From positions 1-31,333 of the forward strand of contig JBDZVM010000043.1 of assembly GCA_040255675.1 (NCBI GenBank): a stretch of 31,333 bases of DNA, read 5' to 3'. This DNA comes from JBDZVM01 sp040255675 (lineage in GTDB: Bacteria; Actinomycetota; Actinomycetes; Acidothermales; Acidothermaceae). Below, piece after piece: positions 1-8,294 of the stretch. A model generated the notes under the pieces. That model was not told where the DNA came from, searched no databases, and saw nothing but the letters and a program-made list of their open reading frames with translations. Within the stretch, counting starts at the first letter, position 1. The number at the start of each line of letters is the position of its first letter. The translations under genes and the position numbers were made by a program.

Positions 1-92
1 CACCCAGCGGCAGACACGTCTTCCACGTCGACCCCCAAGGCCAACTCGAATAAACGTCAAGCATCCGAGTATTTTCGAATAGGGTCGCGCGC

Positions 93-440
93 ATGATCGA
101 AATGTTGAAGCAGCGTGCCCTCATGAACGCGCGGCGACTCGGATTCACGATGTCGAGCGACGATGAAACGAGGCTGCCACCGAGCCTTGGCATTTTCGAC
201 CTCGTGTTTGCCGACGCGCAGGGCGGCAAATGGACGCGCCTTAATCTGACGATCGCAGCGATAAAGGCCGGCGGAAACTTGCTTCTCGACGACATGGCGA
301 AATTCGAAGACGGCGATCCCGAGGTGCACGCGATGCTCGACACTATTCGCGGCACGCTAAGTCAGCATCCCGGCTTGGTGTGCCGCGAGATGGCATGGGC
401 AACCGGCATGGTGCTGTGTGCCAAGCGCGTCAGCGAGTAA
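93..440 (+). CDS. C-terminal part of a class I SAM-dependent O-methyltransferase-like protein, possibly interrupted
   Basis: The readable part is 115 residues. It carries the second half of a Rossmann methyltransferase: a hydrophobic strand IFDLVFADAQGGKW (the post-motif strand typical of YrrM-like O-methyltransferases), then an AGGNLLLDDM strand and a C-terminal strand ending near VLCAKR. The glycine-rich SAM-binding motif I is missing, so an ATG at 93 alone would give a non-functional domain. Reading further upstream in the same frame gives plausible family sequence (GRHVFHVDPQGQLE) but is cut by a TAA at 51-53. The gene is therefore either a pseudogene with a nonsense change or a fragment whose real N-terminus lies outside the window. 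Its stop overlaps the end of the convergent permease gene by 11 bp. The substrate cannot be told. Confidence 0.6.
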   Translation: MIEMLKQRALMNARRLGFTMSSDDETRLPPSLGIFDLVFADAQGGKWTRLNLTIAAIKAGGNLLLDDMAKFEDGDPEVHAMLDTIRGTLSQHPGLVCREMAWATGMVLCAKRVSE

Positions 441-1569
441 CCAGCAGGCTCGCCCACGAAGCGAACAACAGCACCGGAACACCGAGCAGTCCGACCCGCG
501 CGAAATGCCAGCCACTGATGTGAATACCTCGCGCCTTACAGCGTTCGCGCCACAGCAGCGTGGCCAGCGACCCCCACAACAAGACAAGGGGTCCGAGATT
601 CGTGCCAAGCAGCAGCCCGAGAACCTGGCCGGTGCGTCCGTCGGCGATTCGTTCGAGCGCAAGGTAACTCGGCAAGTTATTGAACACGTTGCTTGCCGCC
701 GCTCCGACACCCGCCGTCCGCAGTATTCCGAGACCGGACGACGAATGCCCGGCGAGGTGCGAAAGCAGCGAATCGAGGCCGTGCACGCCGAGCGTCGCGA
801 TGAAGAGGAACAGTCCCTCGACAAGCAACACCAGCCGCCAAGGAATAAGCGAAAACCGCAAACGGCGTCGATCGCGCACCGCGTACGCGGCAACCAGGAG
901 CAGCGCACCGCCTGTCGCCGTCATCCATACCGGGATCGGCGTCACGAACAGCGGGGCGATAACCACGCAGACGGAAGTCGCAATAGCGAACAACGCCCGG
1001 TCACCCACATGTAGTGGTGCCGGAACCTCGTAGCAGCCGCGCAGTTCACGTCGATAGACGAAGCCCATCACGCACGCGGTGACAGCGAGCGACGCCAGGG
1101 CCGGCAACCACATTCGAGACGCGAACGACATGGCAGACATATCGAGCCGGTCGGCCGCGAGCAGGTTCGTGAGGTTCGACACCGGCAGAAGCAAGCTCGC
1201 GGTGTTGGCCAACCACACGGCCGCCATGGCGAAAGGCAACGGCGCCAAGCGCAACCGCGACGCCAACGCGAGCATGACCGGCGTCAACAACACGGCGGTC
1301 GTATCGAGACTCAAGACCACCGTCGTCATCGCGCCGAATATCAACATCAACGCGAACAGCCGGCGCGTGTGTCCGCGGGCGATCCGGCCCGCGCGAACCG
1401 CCGCGACGTCGAACACGTGCGAGGCGTCGGCCAGCTCAGCGACCACCGTGATCGCGACGAGAAAGCCGAGAATCGGCCCGACTCGATCAGTGGTTGAGAC
1501 GGCGTCGTGCCAGGGGAGAGCACCGGTCGCGACGCAAAGAGCGCCCGCCAGCGCGGCGATCAGCCACAC
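430..1569 (-). CDS. ArsB/SLC13-like ion transporter (permease)
   Basis: A 379-residue polytopic membrane protein with about ten hydrophobic segments. Family marks are LGFLVAITVVAELAD near the N-terminus, SLDTTAVLLTPV (about residues 87-98), the re-entrant-type stretch ANTASLLLPVSNLTNLL (about 120-136) and NVFNNLPSYLALE in the second half. The internal resemblance of these two halves is typical of the ArsB/NhaD/CitM ion-transporter superfamily. The family exports arsenite or moves anions or cations in exchange for protons or sodium; no ars genes are adjacent, so the substrate is unknown. The start is a GTG at 1569 without a clear ribosome binding site. It diverges from the RNB ribonuclease gene with 65 bp between starts. 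Confidence 0.8.
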   Translation of the reverse strand: MWLIAALAGALCVATGALPWHDAVSTTDRVGPILGFLVAITVVAELADASHVFDVAAVRAGRIARGHTRRLFALMLIFGAMTTVVLSLDTTAVLLTPVMLALASRLRLAPLPFAMAAVWLANTASLLLPVSNLTNLLAADRLDMSAMSFASRMWLPALASLAVTACVMGFVYRRELRGCYEVPAPLHVGDRALFAIATSVCVVIAPLFVTPIPVWMTATGGALLLVAAYAVRDRRRLRFSLIPWRLVLLVEGLFLFIATLGVHGLDSLLSHLAGHSSSGLGILRTAGVGAAASNVFNNLPSYLALERIADGRTGQVLGLLLGTNLGPLVLLWGSLATLLWRERCKARGIHISGWHFARVGLLGVPVLLFASWASLLVTR

Positions 1570-1622
1570 GGGGGTGCGAAGGTCATATGAGAACTCTGCC
1601 CTACGGCTGATGGCCGATCGCG

Positions 1623-1628
1623 TACGGT
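1623..1628 (+). promoter_or_regulatory. Putative -10 box (TACGGT) for a leaderless RNB ribonuclease transcript
   Basis: TACGGT fits the actinobacterial -10 consensus TANNNT and lies exactly six bases before the GTG start at 1635. That spacing would put transcription start on or next to the start codon, and no Shine-Dalgarno sequence is present. No convincing -35 box is seen. The same arrangement recurs before the DinB-family gene. Confidence 0.5.
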
Positions 1629-1634
1629 GTCGGA

Positions 1635-3074
1635 GTGCCGCATCGTAGAGTCACGCTGGTCGCCGATGGCGACGACCTGCGGGCGCGCTTCGCCGTCGTC
1701 CGAGCTGAACTTGGTGTGCCTGGCGAGTTCGCGCCGACAACCTTGCAAGCGGCACAGCGAGCCGCGGGCGACCCGACACTGCCGGCGGCTGACCTCACCG
1801 ACATCGCGTTCGTCACCATCGACCCGCCCGGCTCGATGGATCTCGATCAGGCGCTACACATCGAGCGGCGCCCGCACGGATATCGGGTGCGATACGCGAT
1901 CGCCGACGTCGCGGCTTTCGTCGCCCCCGGAGATGCCGTCGACGCCGAGGCACACGCGCGCGGTCAGACGCTCTACAGCCCCGATACGCGCACGCCGCTG
2001 CACCCGCCGGCGATCGGCGAAGGCGCGGCGAGCTTGCTGCCCGATCGCGACCGTCCCGCCTTGGTGTGGACGATCGATCTCGATTCTGACGGTCGCGTGG
2101 GCGAGAAGAATGTCGCCAAGGCAATGGTGCGGTCACGTCGCCGGCTCGACTACGCGCAGGCTCAGCGATTGATCGATACTCCGCCGGACGACGAAATGCT
2201 CGTGCTGCTCGCCGAAGTCGGCAAACATCGGCAAGCGTTGGAAATCGAACGGGGCGCGGTGAGTCTTCGTCTTCCGGAGCAAGAAGTCGACACGGACGGC
2301 GATGGCTTTCGGCTGCATTACCGTGCCCCGCTTCCGGTCGAGGATTGGAACGCGCAGATTTCTCTGCTCACCGGCATGGCCGCGGCAGACCTGATGCTCG
2401 AAGCGGGCGTCGGCATTGTGCGGACGTTGCCACCACCCGACGCCGGCGCTATCGACATGTTGCGACGCAGTGCGGCGGCGCTCGACGTCGAGTGGCCGAA
2501 AACCGTTACGTACCAGGAGTTTGTGCGCGGCCTTGATCCCGCTACCGATGTCGGCGCGGCCCTTCTCGAACTGTCGACGAGATTGTTGCGCGGCGCCGGT
2601 TATACGGTGCTCGACGGTGGCCAGCCGTCTCAATACCAACACAGTGCCGTGGGCGCCATGTATGCGCACACGACCGCGCCGCTGCGGCGGCTCGTCGACC
2701 GCTACGTCGGCGAACTGTGTGTCGCTATTTGTGCCGCACAAGAAATTCCTGAATGGGTCGTTGCCGGATTACCGACATTGCCGGAGGTCATGGCGACTTC
2801 GGAGCACCTCGCTCATGCGTTGGAACGCACGTGCATCGACGTCGTCGAAGCGGTCTTGCTCGCGCCGCATGTCGGAGAGACGTTCGAAGCCACCGTGGTT
2901 GAACGAAATCACCATGGCGGAGTGGTACAGCTGCGGGTACCGCCGGTGCGGGCACGCTGCGACGGCGATGGCCTGCCGCTCGGCGCGCGTGTCGACGTCC
3001 GGCTCGACAAAGCCGATCCTGACTCGCGTGCATTGCTGTTCACGACGAGAACGGCCGTCAACTCGCCGTCGTAG
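1635..3074 (+). CDS. RNB-domain exoribonuclease (RNase II/R superfamily)
   Basis: This 479-residue protein contains an RNB catalytic domain: TIDPPGSMDLDQALHIE (about residues 54-70) holds the metal-binding aspartates, followed by YAIADVAAFV and, further on, the conserved block YQHSAVGAMYAHTTAPLRR and VDRYVG. The C-terminal 60 residues (GETFEATVVERNHHGGVVQL onward) look like a small S1/OB-type RNA-binding domain. It is shorter than RNase II or R, as no N-terminal cold-shock domains are seen. The fourth aspartate of the usual DxxxxxDxDD signature is Gln here. It is expected to degrade RNA 3' to 5' in the cytoplasm. It starts at GTG 1635 with a leaderless-type promoter. It stands alone, 76 bp before the secreted protein gene. 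Confidence 0.88.
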   Translation: MPHRRVTLVADGDDLRARFAVVRAELGVPGEFAPTTLQAAQRAAGDPTLPAADLTDIAFVTIDPPGSMDLDQALHIERRPHGYRVRYAIADVAAFVAPGDAVDAEAHARGQTLYSPDTRTPLHPPAIGEGAASLLPDRDRPALVWTIDLDSDGRVGEKNVAKAMVRSRRRLDYAQAQRLIDTPPDDEMLVLLAEVGKHRQALEIERGAVSLRLPEQEVDTDGDGFRLHYRAPLPVEDWNAQISLLTGMAAADLMLEAGVGIVRTLPPPDAGAIDMLRRSAAALDVEWPKTVTYQEFVRGLDPATDVGAALLELSTRLLRGAGYTVLDGGQPSQYQHSAVGAMYAHTTAPLRRLVDRYVGELCVAICAAQEIPEWVVAGLPTLPEVMATSEHLAHALERTCIDVVEAVLLAPHVGETFEATVVERNHHGGVVQLRVPPVRARCDGDGLPLGARVDVRLDKADPDSRALLFTTRTAVNSPS

Positions 3075-3150
3075 CGTCGAGTGCGAACAAGTCGGGTGTT
3101 CATCGGCGCACAATCGGGGTATCGGGCGGTCGGATGAAACGGGGTGGCAC

Positions 3151-4692
3151 ATGGGTCGGCGTGTCGCATGGTTGTTGCCCCTCATGCTGCTTGCCGCGAC
3201 CGCGGTGTTCTTCGTGGGCTTCGCTCGTCCATCGCACGCGCACCCTCGACACGTTGCCTTGCCGATCCGTCGCTCTGGCCCGCGCCCAACCCGCGGAAGG
3301 ACAAACCCGAGCCCCGCGCCGACCGGCACCACCGCGTGGGAAACCAACATCACCTTTGCGCTCACCGCGCCGGTGAACGGCTTCGTCGACCGTGACAGCG
3401 TGTTGCCGGGCCAGACCGCGCGCCTCTACATCGCGGCAAACTCCGCTCCGGTGACCGTGTCGGCGTATCGGATGGGTTGGTATGGGGGCAGCGAAGGGCA
3501 TTTGGTGGCGACATACGCGCCGGTCGGCGACGTGCGCCAGCCGCCGTCCGAGTTCATTGCGGCGACGCGCACGGTGAGCGACGCGAACTGGCACCCGTCT
3601 TTGACAATTTCGACCAACGGCTGGCAACCCGGCGACTACCTGTTCGTCTTGCGTGACGCGCGGGGCGTGGGTCGCTGGGTGCCGCTCACGGTGCGAACGC
3701 CCAGCGTGGCGGGCGACATCGTGCTCATCAACGCGAATACGACGTGGCAGGCGTACAACGCGGTAGGCGGTTACAGCCTTTATCGCGGCCCCGACGGTGC
3801 GTTTTCCACGCGCTCCTATGCGGTGTCGTTCGATCGACCGATCGATTACGGTGGCGGCTCAGGAGATTTTTATCCGAACGAAATGCCGGTCGTCGCGCTG
3901 GCGGAAAAGCTGCGTTTGCCGGTCGCTTATGTGACTGACACCGACCTCGATGCCGACCCTCATGCGCTGGACGGCGCTCGCGCGGTTATCTCGCTCGGGC
4001 ACGACGAATACTGGTCGGCGTCGATGCGCGATCAGGTGACGCGCGATCGCGACGTCCATGCGATGAACGTGGCATTTCTCGGCGCGAACGCGGTTTATCG
4101 CCACATCAGAATGGCGCCGACACCGCTAGGACCGGAGCGGCTGGAAATCGACTACAAAGACGGCGCGCTTGATCCGGTCGTTCGTACCTCGCCTGCCGAG
4201 GCGACGTATCAGTGGCGCGACGGACCCGATCCGAGACCCGAGAGCGTGCTCACCGGCGCGTATTACCAGTGCAATCCGGTGACGGCGAGCATGGTCGTCG
4301 CTGATCCGTCGAGCTGGTTGTTCGCGGGAGTGCCGGTCACGGCTGGTACGTCGCTGGCCGGGCTCGCGGGCCACGAATACGATCAGGTCGATCTCGCGGC
4401 GCCGACGCCGCGCCCGATCGACGTCTTGTTCCATTCGCCCGTCACGTGTCGCGGCAGGCGCGGCTTCCAGGACGCCGTCTACTACACCGTGCCGAGCGGC
4501 GCGGCCGGGTTCGACAGCGGCACCAGCGCCTGGGTGTGCGCTTTGACGCCGTCCTGCTCCGGCGGGTCGGGCGGGCTCGCCGGCCAGGTGGTGACCGACG
4601 TCACCGCTCGTTTGCTCACCGACTTTTCCGTGGGGCCGTGCGGGCATTCACACCCGGCACGCGACAACCTCGCTGCCCTTGGCATCAAGTAA
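3151..4692 (+). CDS. Secreted N,N-dimethylformamidase beta-subunit-like protein
   Basis: A 513-residue protein. The first about 30 residues form a signal peptide: Arg-Arg near the start, a long hydrophobic core LLPLMLLAATAVFFVGFA, and a likely cleavage after SHA. A beta-rich domain follows (SVLPGQTARLYIAANSAPVTVSAYRMGWY cut across about residues 90-120), then a catalytic-like alpha/beta part with NANTTWQAYNAVGGYSLY, YVTDTDLD and SLGHDEYWSASMRDQV. These blocks are typical of the dimethylformamidase beta-subunit-like domain in actinobacterial exported proteins of mostly unknown function. The start is ATG 3151, chosen because it begins the signal peptide. The TAA stop overlaps the rnpB -10 box. 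Real amidase activity is not established. Confidence 0.78.
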   Translation: MGRRVAWLLPLMLLAATAVFFVGFARPSHAHPRHVALPIRRSGPRPTRGRTNPSPAPTGTTAWETNITFALTAPVNGFVDRDSVLPGQTARLYIAANSAPVTVSAYRMGWYGGSEGHLVATYAPVGDVRQPPSEFIAATRTVSDANWHPSLTISTNGWQPGDYLFVLRDARGVGRWVPLTVRTPSVAGDIVLINANTTWQAYNAVGGYSLYRGPDGAFSTRSYAVSFDRPIDYGGGSGDFYPNEMPVVALAEKLRLPVAYVTDTDLDADPHALDGARAVISLGHDEYWSASMRDQVTRDRDVHAMNVAFLGANAVYRHIRMAPTPLGPERLEIDYKDGALDPVVRTSPAEATYQWRDGPDPRPESVLTGAYYQCNPVTASMVVADPSSWLFAGVPVTAGTSLAGLAGHEYDQVDLAAPTPRPIDVLFHSPVTCRGRRGFQDAVYYTVPSGAAGFDSGTSAWVCALTPSCSGGSGGLAGQVVTDVTARLLTDFSVGPCGHSHPARDNLAALGIK

Positions 4693-4695
4693 AAT
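4690..4695 (+). promoter_or_regulatory. Putative rnpB -10 box TAAAAT
   Basis: TAAAAT lies eight bases before the first base of the RNase P RNA P1 helix, the right place for a -10 element. Its first three bases are also the TAA stop codon of the upstream gene. A -35 hexamer is not obvious. Confidence 0.55.
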
Positions 4696-4703
4696 TGCCG
4701 GAC

Positions 4704-5124
4704 GGCGGACGAGCCGGCCGGGCGGCCGCGTCGAGTGTCTTTCCGGATGCTCGCCGAGGAAGGTCCGGGCTCCGAAGGGCAAGGTGGTGGGTAACGCCCA
4801 CCCGGGGTGACCCGCGGGAAAGTGCAACAGAAAGCAGACCGCCACGGACGACGGGAAACCGGCGCCCGCGGTAAGGGTGAAACGGCGGTGTAAGAGACCA
4901 CCAGCGCGCGAGGTGACTCGCGCGGCTCGGTAAACCCCACCTGGAGCAAGGTCAAAAGGCCGTGCGCGCTTCGGCACGAACGGCTGCGCAGGCGTTCGAG
5001 GGCGGCCCGCCCGAGCCTGCGGGTAGACCGCTGGAGGCTGCCGGCAACGGCAGTCGTAGATGGATGGTCGCCCGTCGCGGTCTCCGCGACGACAGAACCC
5101 GGCCTACAGGCCGACTCGTCCGCC
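4704..5124 (+). ncRNA. rnpB: RNase P RNA, bacterial type A
   Basis: This is the catalytic RNA of RNase P, which trims the 5' leader of tRNA precursors. All conserved regions are present in order: CR-I around 4756-4773 (GAGGAAGGTCCGGGCTCC), CR-II/III at about 4819-4840 (ending AGCAGACCGCC), CR-IV around 4870-4900 (AAGGGTGAAACGGCGG then GTAAGAGACCACCAG) and CR-V at 5092-5109 (ACAGAACCCGGCCTACAG). The ends were set by the P1 helix: GGCGGACGAG at 4704 pairs with CTCGTCCGCC ending at 5124. The P4 helix shows a compensatory G-C pair (4762 with 5104) where A-U is nearly universal. The 3' end overlaps the antisense glycosyltransferase gene by 21 bases. Confidence 0.97.
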
Positions 5125-6660
5125 GCCCTCGGCTTTTCGATTATTGACGGAGAATACGAGTTCATAGCTTGCCGCGGTGTCACCGACGGCGTCACGGGAT
5201 TGCGTGCTTCGCGCTGTCGAAATGGCACGCGGCCCCACGTAGGCGAGGACGGGATCGGTGGAGGCGCCGGTGAGTCCGTGCGGCGTCTTCTCCCAAAGGT
5301 GCGGGTTGGTCACGAGTTGGCCGAACGCGCGCGCCGCCGCGACAGACATGAGCAGCCAATAGAACGGCGTGAGCAAAACGGCCGACAACAGGTGCCAGCG
5401 TTCGCGGTGCACGAGGCCGAGAAAGTTCGTGTAGACGAAGAGGAAGTTGCCGGTCAAGAAAACGAAAACCGCCGCGTAGAGCAGGGGCCGGGGGAAGAGC
5501 GCGAGCATCCGCTGGTCGCGAGTGATCGCGTAGTAAATGTTCGCGGCCCAAAACAGCGGGTTGATGGCGTTGACGATTGGCGTCCCGCCGAGAAGCAGAT
5601 GCATGGTGAGTCCACCACTCACGCCGCCGCGCTTCCAGACCGCGTTGCCGCGTGCGCCCACCGCCCACGTTTGGAGATATCCCTTCAGCCAGCGCGTGCG
5701 CTGACGCACCCACGGCCGCACCCGTGCACAGGCCTCTTCCTGGGTCATCGACGGGAGCATTTCCGTCCGGAAACCCGCGACGTAAAGGCGCAGACCGATG
5801 TCGGCGTCCTCTGTGACGTTGTACGGGTCCCATCCGCCGAGTTCTCGAAGCACCTCGGTGCGGAAGTGGTTGGACGTGCCGCCCAGCGGGATCGGCAAAT
5901 CGCGTCGCACGAGCGCTGGCAGCAGCAGATCGAACCAGAAGTTGTACTCGAGGGTGAAGAAGCGGGTCAGCCAATTGCGGTCATGGTTGTGATAGTCGAG
6001 CCTTGCTTGCAGGCAGGCGGTCGTCCGCGCGCTGCTGGCGAACATTGCGGCCGCTTTGCGGAGCTGGTCGAGTTCGGGGCGGTCTTCCGCGTCATAGATG
6101 ACGATGTGCTCGCCATGAGCCTGCGCGAGCCCGATGTCGCAGGCCCGCGGCTTCGTCCGGGGGACGCCCGGCGCGCAGACGACGACACGCCAGTTGGAGG
6201 GCAAGCGCAGCGACCGCAGCCGCGTCAACGTCTCGTCGTCGTCGGCCTCGCAAAGGAACAAGACTTCGAGCAGATGGCTCGGGTAGTCGAGGCGGGACAG
6301 GTGCATGAGGAGCGGTTCGACGACGTCCGCCTCGTGGAATAGCGGGACCAACACCGTGTAGGACGGCAGGTCATGGTCGGCTACCGGCGGTTCGCTGGGA
6401 AGCGGATAGCGGCTGCGCCGTCGTGCTTCTAACCACGCGGTCTGCACGAGCCATGCCTTGAGGAGCAGCAGCCCTGCGTAGAACACAACGCTGACCGCGA
6501 TGAGCGCGATAAGCGTTAGGTGCACGCTGAGCGCGAACCCGACGATGACCAGCGCAATCAGCGCGGCCAGCCCGATGCGCTGCGAATTGTCGAGCAAGGT
6601 GCGCGCCGCGCTGAATTCGCCGAGCTCGGTGGGCTTGGCCGCCGATCGGTTGTCAGTCAT
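5104..6660 (-). CDS. BcsA-like membrane glycosyltransferase, family GT2
   Basis: A 518-residue enzyme with two N-terminal membrane segments (about residues 25-75), a cytoplasmic GT-A domain, and further membrane segments in the last third. Processive-type GT2 marks are visible: TVLVPLFHEADVV, LCEADDDET, the metal-binding IYDAEDRPE, GGTSNHFR, the catalytic-base motif TEDADIGLRL, and RQRTRWLKGYLQTW corresponding to Q/RxxRW. It probably polymerises or extends a surface polysaccharide from nucleotide sugars. ATG 6660 overlaps the TGA of the preceding GT-C-like gene by 4 bp, so it is the last gene of the leftward operon. Its TAG stop lies inside the 3' strand of the rnpB P4 helix. The sugar is unknown. 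Confidence 0.88.
   Translation of the reverse strand: MTDNRSAAKPTELGEFSAARTLLDNSQRIGLAALIALVIVGFALSVHLTLIALIAVSVVFYAGLLLLKAWLVQTAWLEARRRSRYPLPSEPPVADHDLPSYTVLVPLFHEADVVEPLLMHLSRLDYPSHLLEVLFLCEADDDETLTRLRSLRLPSNWRVVVCAPGVPRTKPRACDIGLAQAHGEHIVIYDAEDRPELDQLRKAAAMFASSARTTACLQARLDYHNHDRNWLTRFFTLEYNFWFDLLLPALVRRDLPIPLGGTSNHFRTEVLRELGGWDPYNVTEDADIGLRLYVAGFRTEMLPSMTQEEACARVRPWVRQRTRWLKGYLQTWAVGARGNAVWKRGGVSGGLTMHLLLGGTPIVNAINPLFWAANIYYAITRDQRMLALFPRPLLYAAVFVFLTGNFLFVYTNFLGLVHRERWHLLSAVLLTPFYWLLMSVAAARAFGQLVTNPHLWEKTPHGLTGASTDPVLAYVGPRAISTARSTQSRDAVGDTAASYELVFSVNNRKAEGGGRVGL
5122..5137 (+). terminator. Possible rnpB terminator
   Basis: GCCG-CCCT-CGGC followed by TTTT forms a short four-base-pair hairpin with a T tract directly after the P1 helix. 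The stem is weak, so this is tentative. Confidence 0.35.
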
Positions 6661-8294
6661 GGTGCCGCCACGCTTCCCGGCCGGGCCCACAGCGTTTGCT
6701 GGTAGCCTCCGATAGTCGTCGTCCACAGCTGGCGAAAGCCTTCTGCCGCCAGCGTCGAATCTGGGATTTGTGTGCGTAGCGATGGCGTGCTGAATACGTA
6801 CGCGGCGGCGCTGGCGGGGCTACGCAGGGCGGCCGCGAACCGCTCGGCGTTGAATTGCGTCACGAAATCGCGAGCGGGCAATCCGCTGAGCCAGATGACG
6901 CGGTCGCCGCCACCTGACGCCGACGTCAAGATTTCTCCGCCTCGGTAGTCGGCCCGCAATCGGTGCGCCATCGCGACCGTGCGGGCCTCGTCCGCGGCGC
7001 TGACCATGTCACCGCTGTGCAGCGTCACGACGCCGCGAAAGCTCGGGAGGAACCACGCGAGGGAGACGATGGTGAGCACGGCCACAACGCTTTGCCGCCA
7101 CCAGCGTCGGCCCGCCGCCAGCGCCACCGCGCCGGCCATGAACGGGGCTATCCACAATGCGTAGCGCACGTTGAGGCCGTGCGCGTCGCGGCCATCGAGA
7201 TGCTTGAGCAGCGCGAAGGTCGGCGATCCGCTGAGCCCGCCTTGGCCGTTCGCCCACTCGGCGACGATGAGTACGCCGCCCAGCAGTGCGACGCCCATCG
7301 GGTGCAGCAGCTTTCCGCGCAGCACACCGACGGCAAGGACGGCGAAAGCCAGTACGAATACCGCCGGGCCGGCATTGTCGAGCGCGGCGCTGCCCAAGGA
7401 CAGCAGCCCGTTGCCAAGGTCGGGGTGCAGTTGCGTCAACTGAGTGTGGCCCGTCGGCTGCAGGCCTTCGGGATGCCGATAGTTGATCATGTATAGCGGG
7501 TCGTTCTGCAGGTACCAGTTCCAGCCCAGCCACAGTGCGACCGCATAGCCGCTGAGCAGGCAGTAGGCCGCGGTGAAAGTCTTCGTTTTGCCCCAGTCAA
7601 AGCCGTTGCGCCGACACGCCCGCGCGACGATCAGGCCGCCGTAGAGCGGTAGCACGAGGGCCGCCCACGTCGCGAATACCGCGAGCGCGCTCCAGGCTCC
7701 GGCGTACACGACGTCACGAAAGCGGCCCGTCCGCCGAAAACGGAGCAGCCACACGGTGACCCAGGTGAGGGTCATGATGATGCCGGTCTCCATCATTGTG
7801 GAGCTTTGCAAGTAGAGCAGGTTGGGGTTCGCGACGAGCACCAACGCGGAGAGCGCGCCGACGTGCCGTCGACCGGTTAGCTCGATGCCGAGTGCGTAGG
7901 CGCCCATCACCGCGACCAGAAACATGACCATCGCGGGAATTTGGCCCGCCAGATTGGTAGTGACCAACCACGAGTTCCAGGCGAACGGCAGCTCTGCCCA
8001 GTGCAGCAAGGGGGGCCAATAGTTGCCGAGTTGCCCGAAGCCCGGAGTAAGGGAATCGAAAAACCGATGTGCCTGCAGCAGATGCGAGGGCTCATCACCC
8101 CATAACCCGTTACGCCCGGAAACGTGGACGGCGATGGTCGTCGCGACCGACGCGACTGCCGCGACCGAGAGGACGACAAAGCGCCAGGCGGGCGACCCCG
8201 TGACGAACGGCGCTGGCTCGCTCGGAACGGCTTCGATCCGGCCGGTGGTCCGCGGGCCGATCGTCTTGGCTCGCAACACCTCGACTGCGCTCAT
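6657..8294 (-). CDS. GT-C-like membrane glycosyltransferase (PMT/ArnT-like)
   Basis: A 545-residue polytopic membrane protein with about ten or more hydrophobic helices. The first outer loop contains GLWGDEPSHLLQAHRFFDS, the Asp-Glu signature typical of GT-C enzymes, followed by NYWPPLLHW. Such enzymes transfer a sugar from polyprenyl-phosphate donors on the outer face of the membrane; the GtrB-like gene four positions upstream in the operon could make the donor. ATG 8294 overlaps the previous stop (ATGA), and its own TGA overlaps the next ATG. The C-terminal 120 residues are soluble and probably extracytoplasmic. Acceptor and sugar are unknown. Confidence 0.8.
   Translation of the reverse strand: MSAVEVLRAKTIGPRTTGRIEAVPSEPAPFVTGSPAWRFVVLSVAAVASVATTIAVHVSGRNGLWGDEPSHLLQAHRFFDSLTPGFGQLGNYWPPLLHWAELPFAWNSWLVTTNLAGQIPAMVMFLVAVMGAYALGIELTGRRHVGALSALVLVANPNLLYLQSSTMMETGIIMTLTWVTVWLLRFRRTGRFRDVVYAGAWSALAVFATWAALVLPLYGGLIVARACRRNGFDWGKTKTFTAAYCLLSGYAVALWLGWNWYLQNDPLYMINYRHPEGLQPTGHTQLTQLHPDLGNGLLSLGSAALDNAGPAVFVLAFAVLAVGVLRGKLLHPMGVALLGGVLIVAEWANGQGGLSGSPTFALLKHLDGRDAHGLNVRYALWIAPFMAGAVALAAGRRWWRQSVVAVLTIVSLAWFLPSFRGVVTLHSGDMVSAADEARTVAMAHRLRADYRGGEILTSASGGGDRVIWLSGLPARDFVTQFNAERFAAALRSPASAAAYVFSTPSLRTQIPDSTLAAEGFRQLWTTTIGGYQQTLWARPGSVAAP

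Noticed and set aside
2416..3150. Long plus-strand frame fused ahead of the dimethylformamidase-like protein
   Set aside because: It runs out of frame through the RNB gene and has Arg/Ser-rich shadow composition; the signal peptide at 3151 marks the real start.
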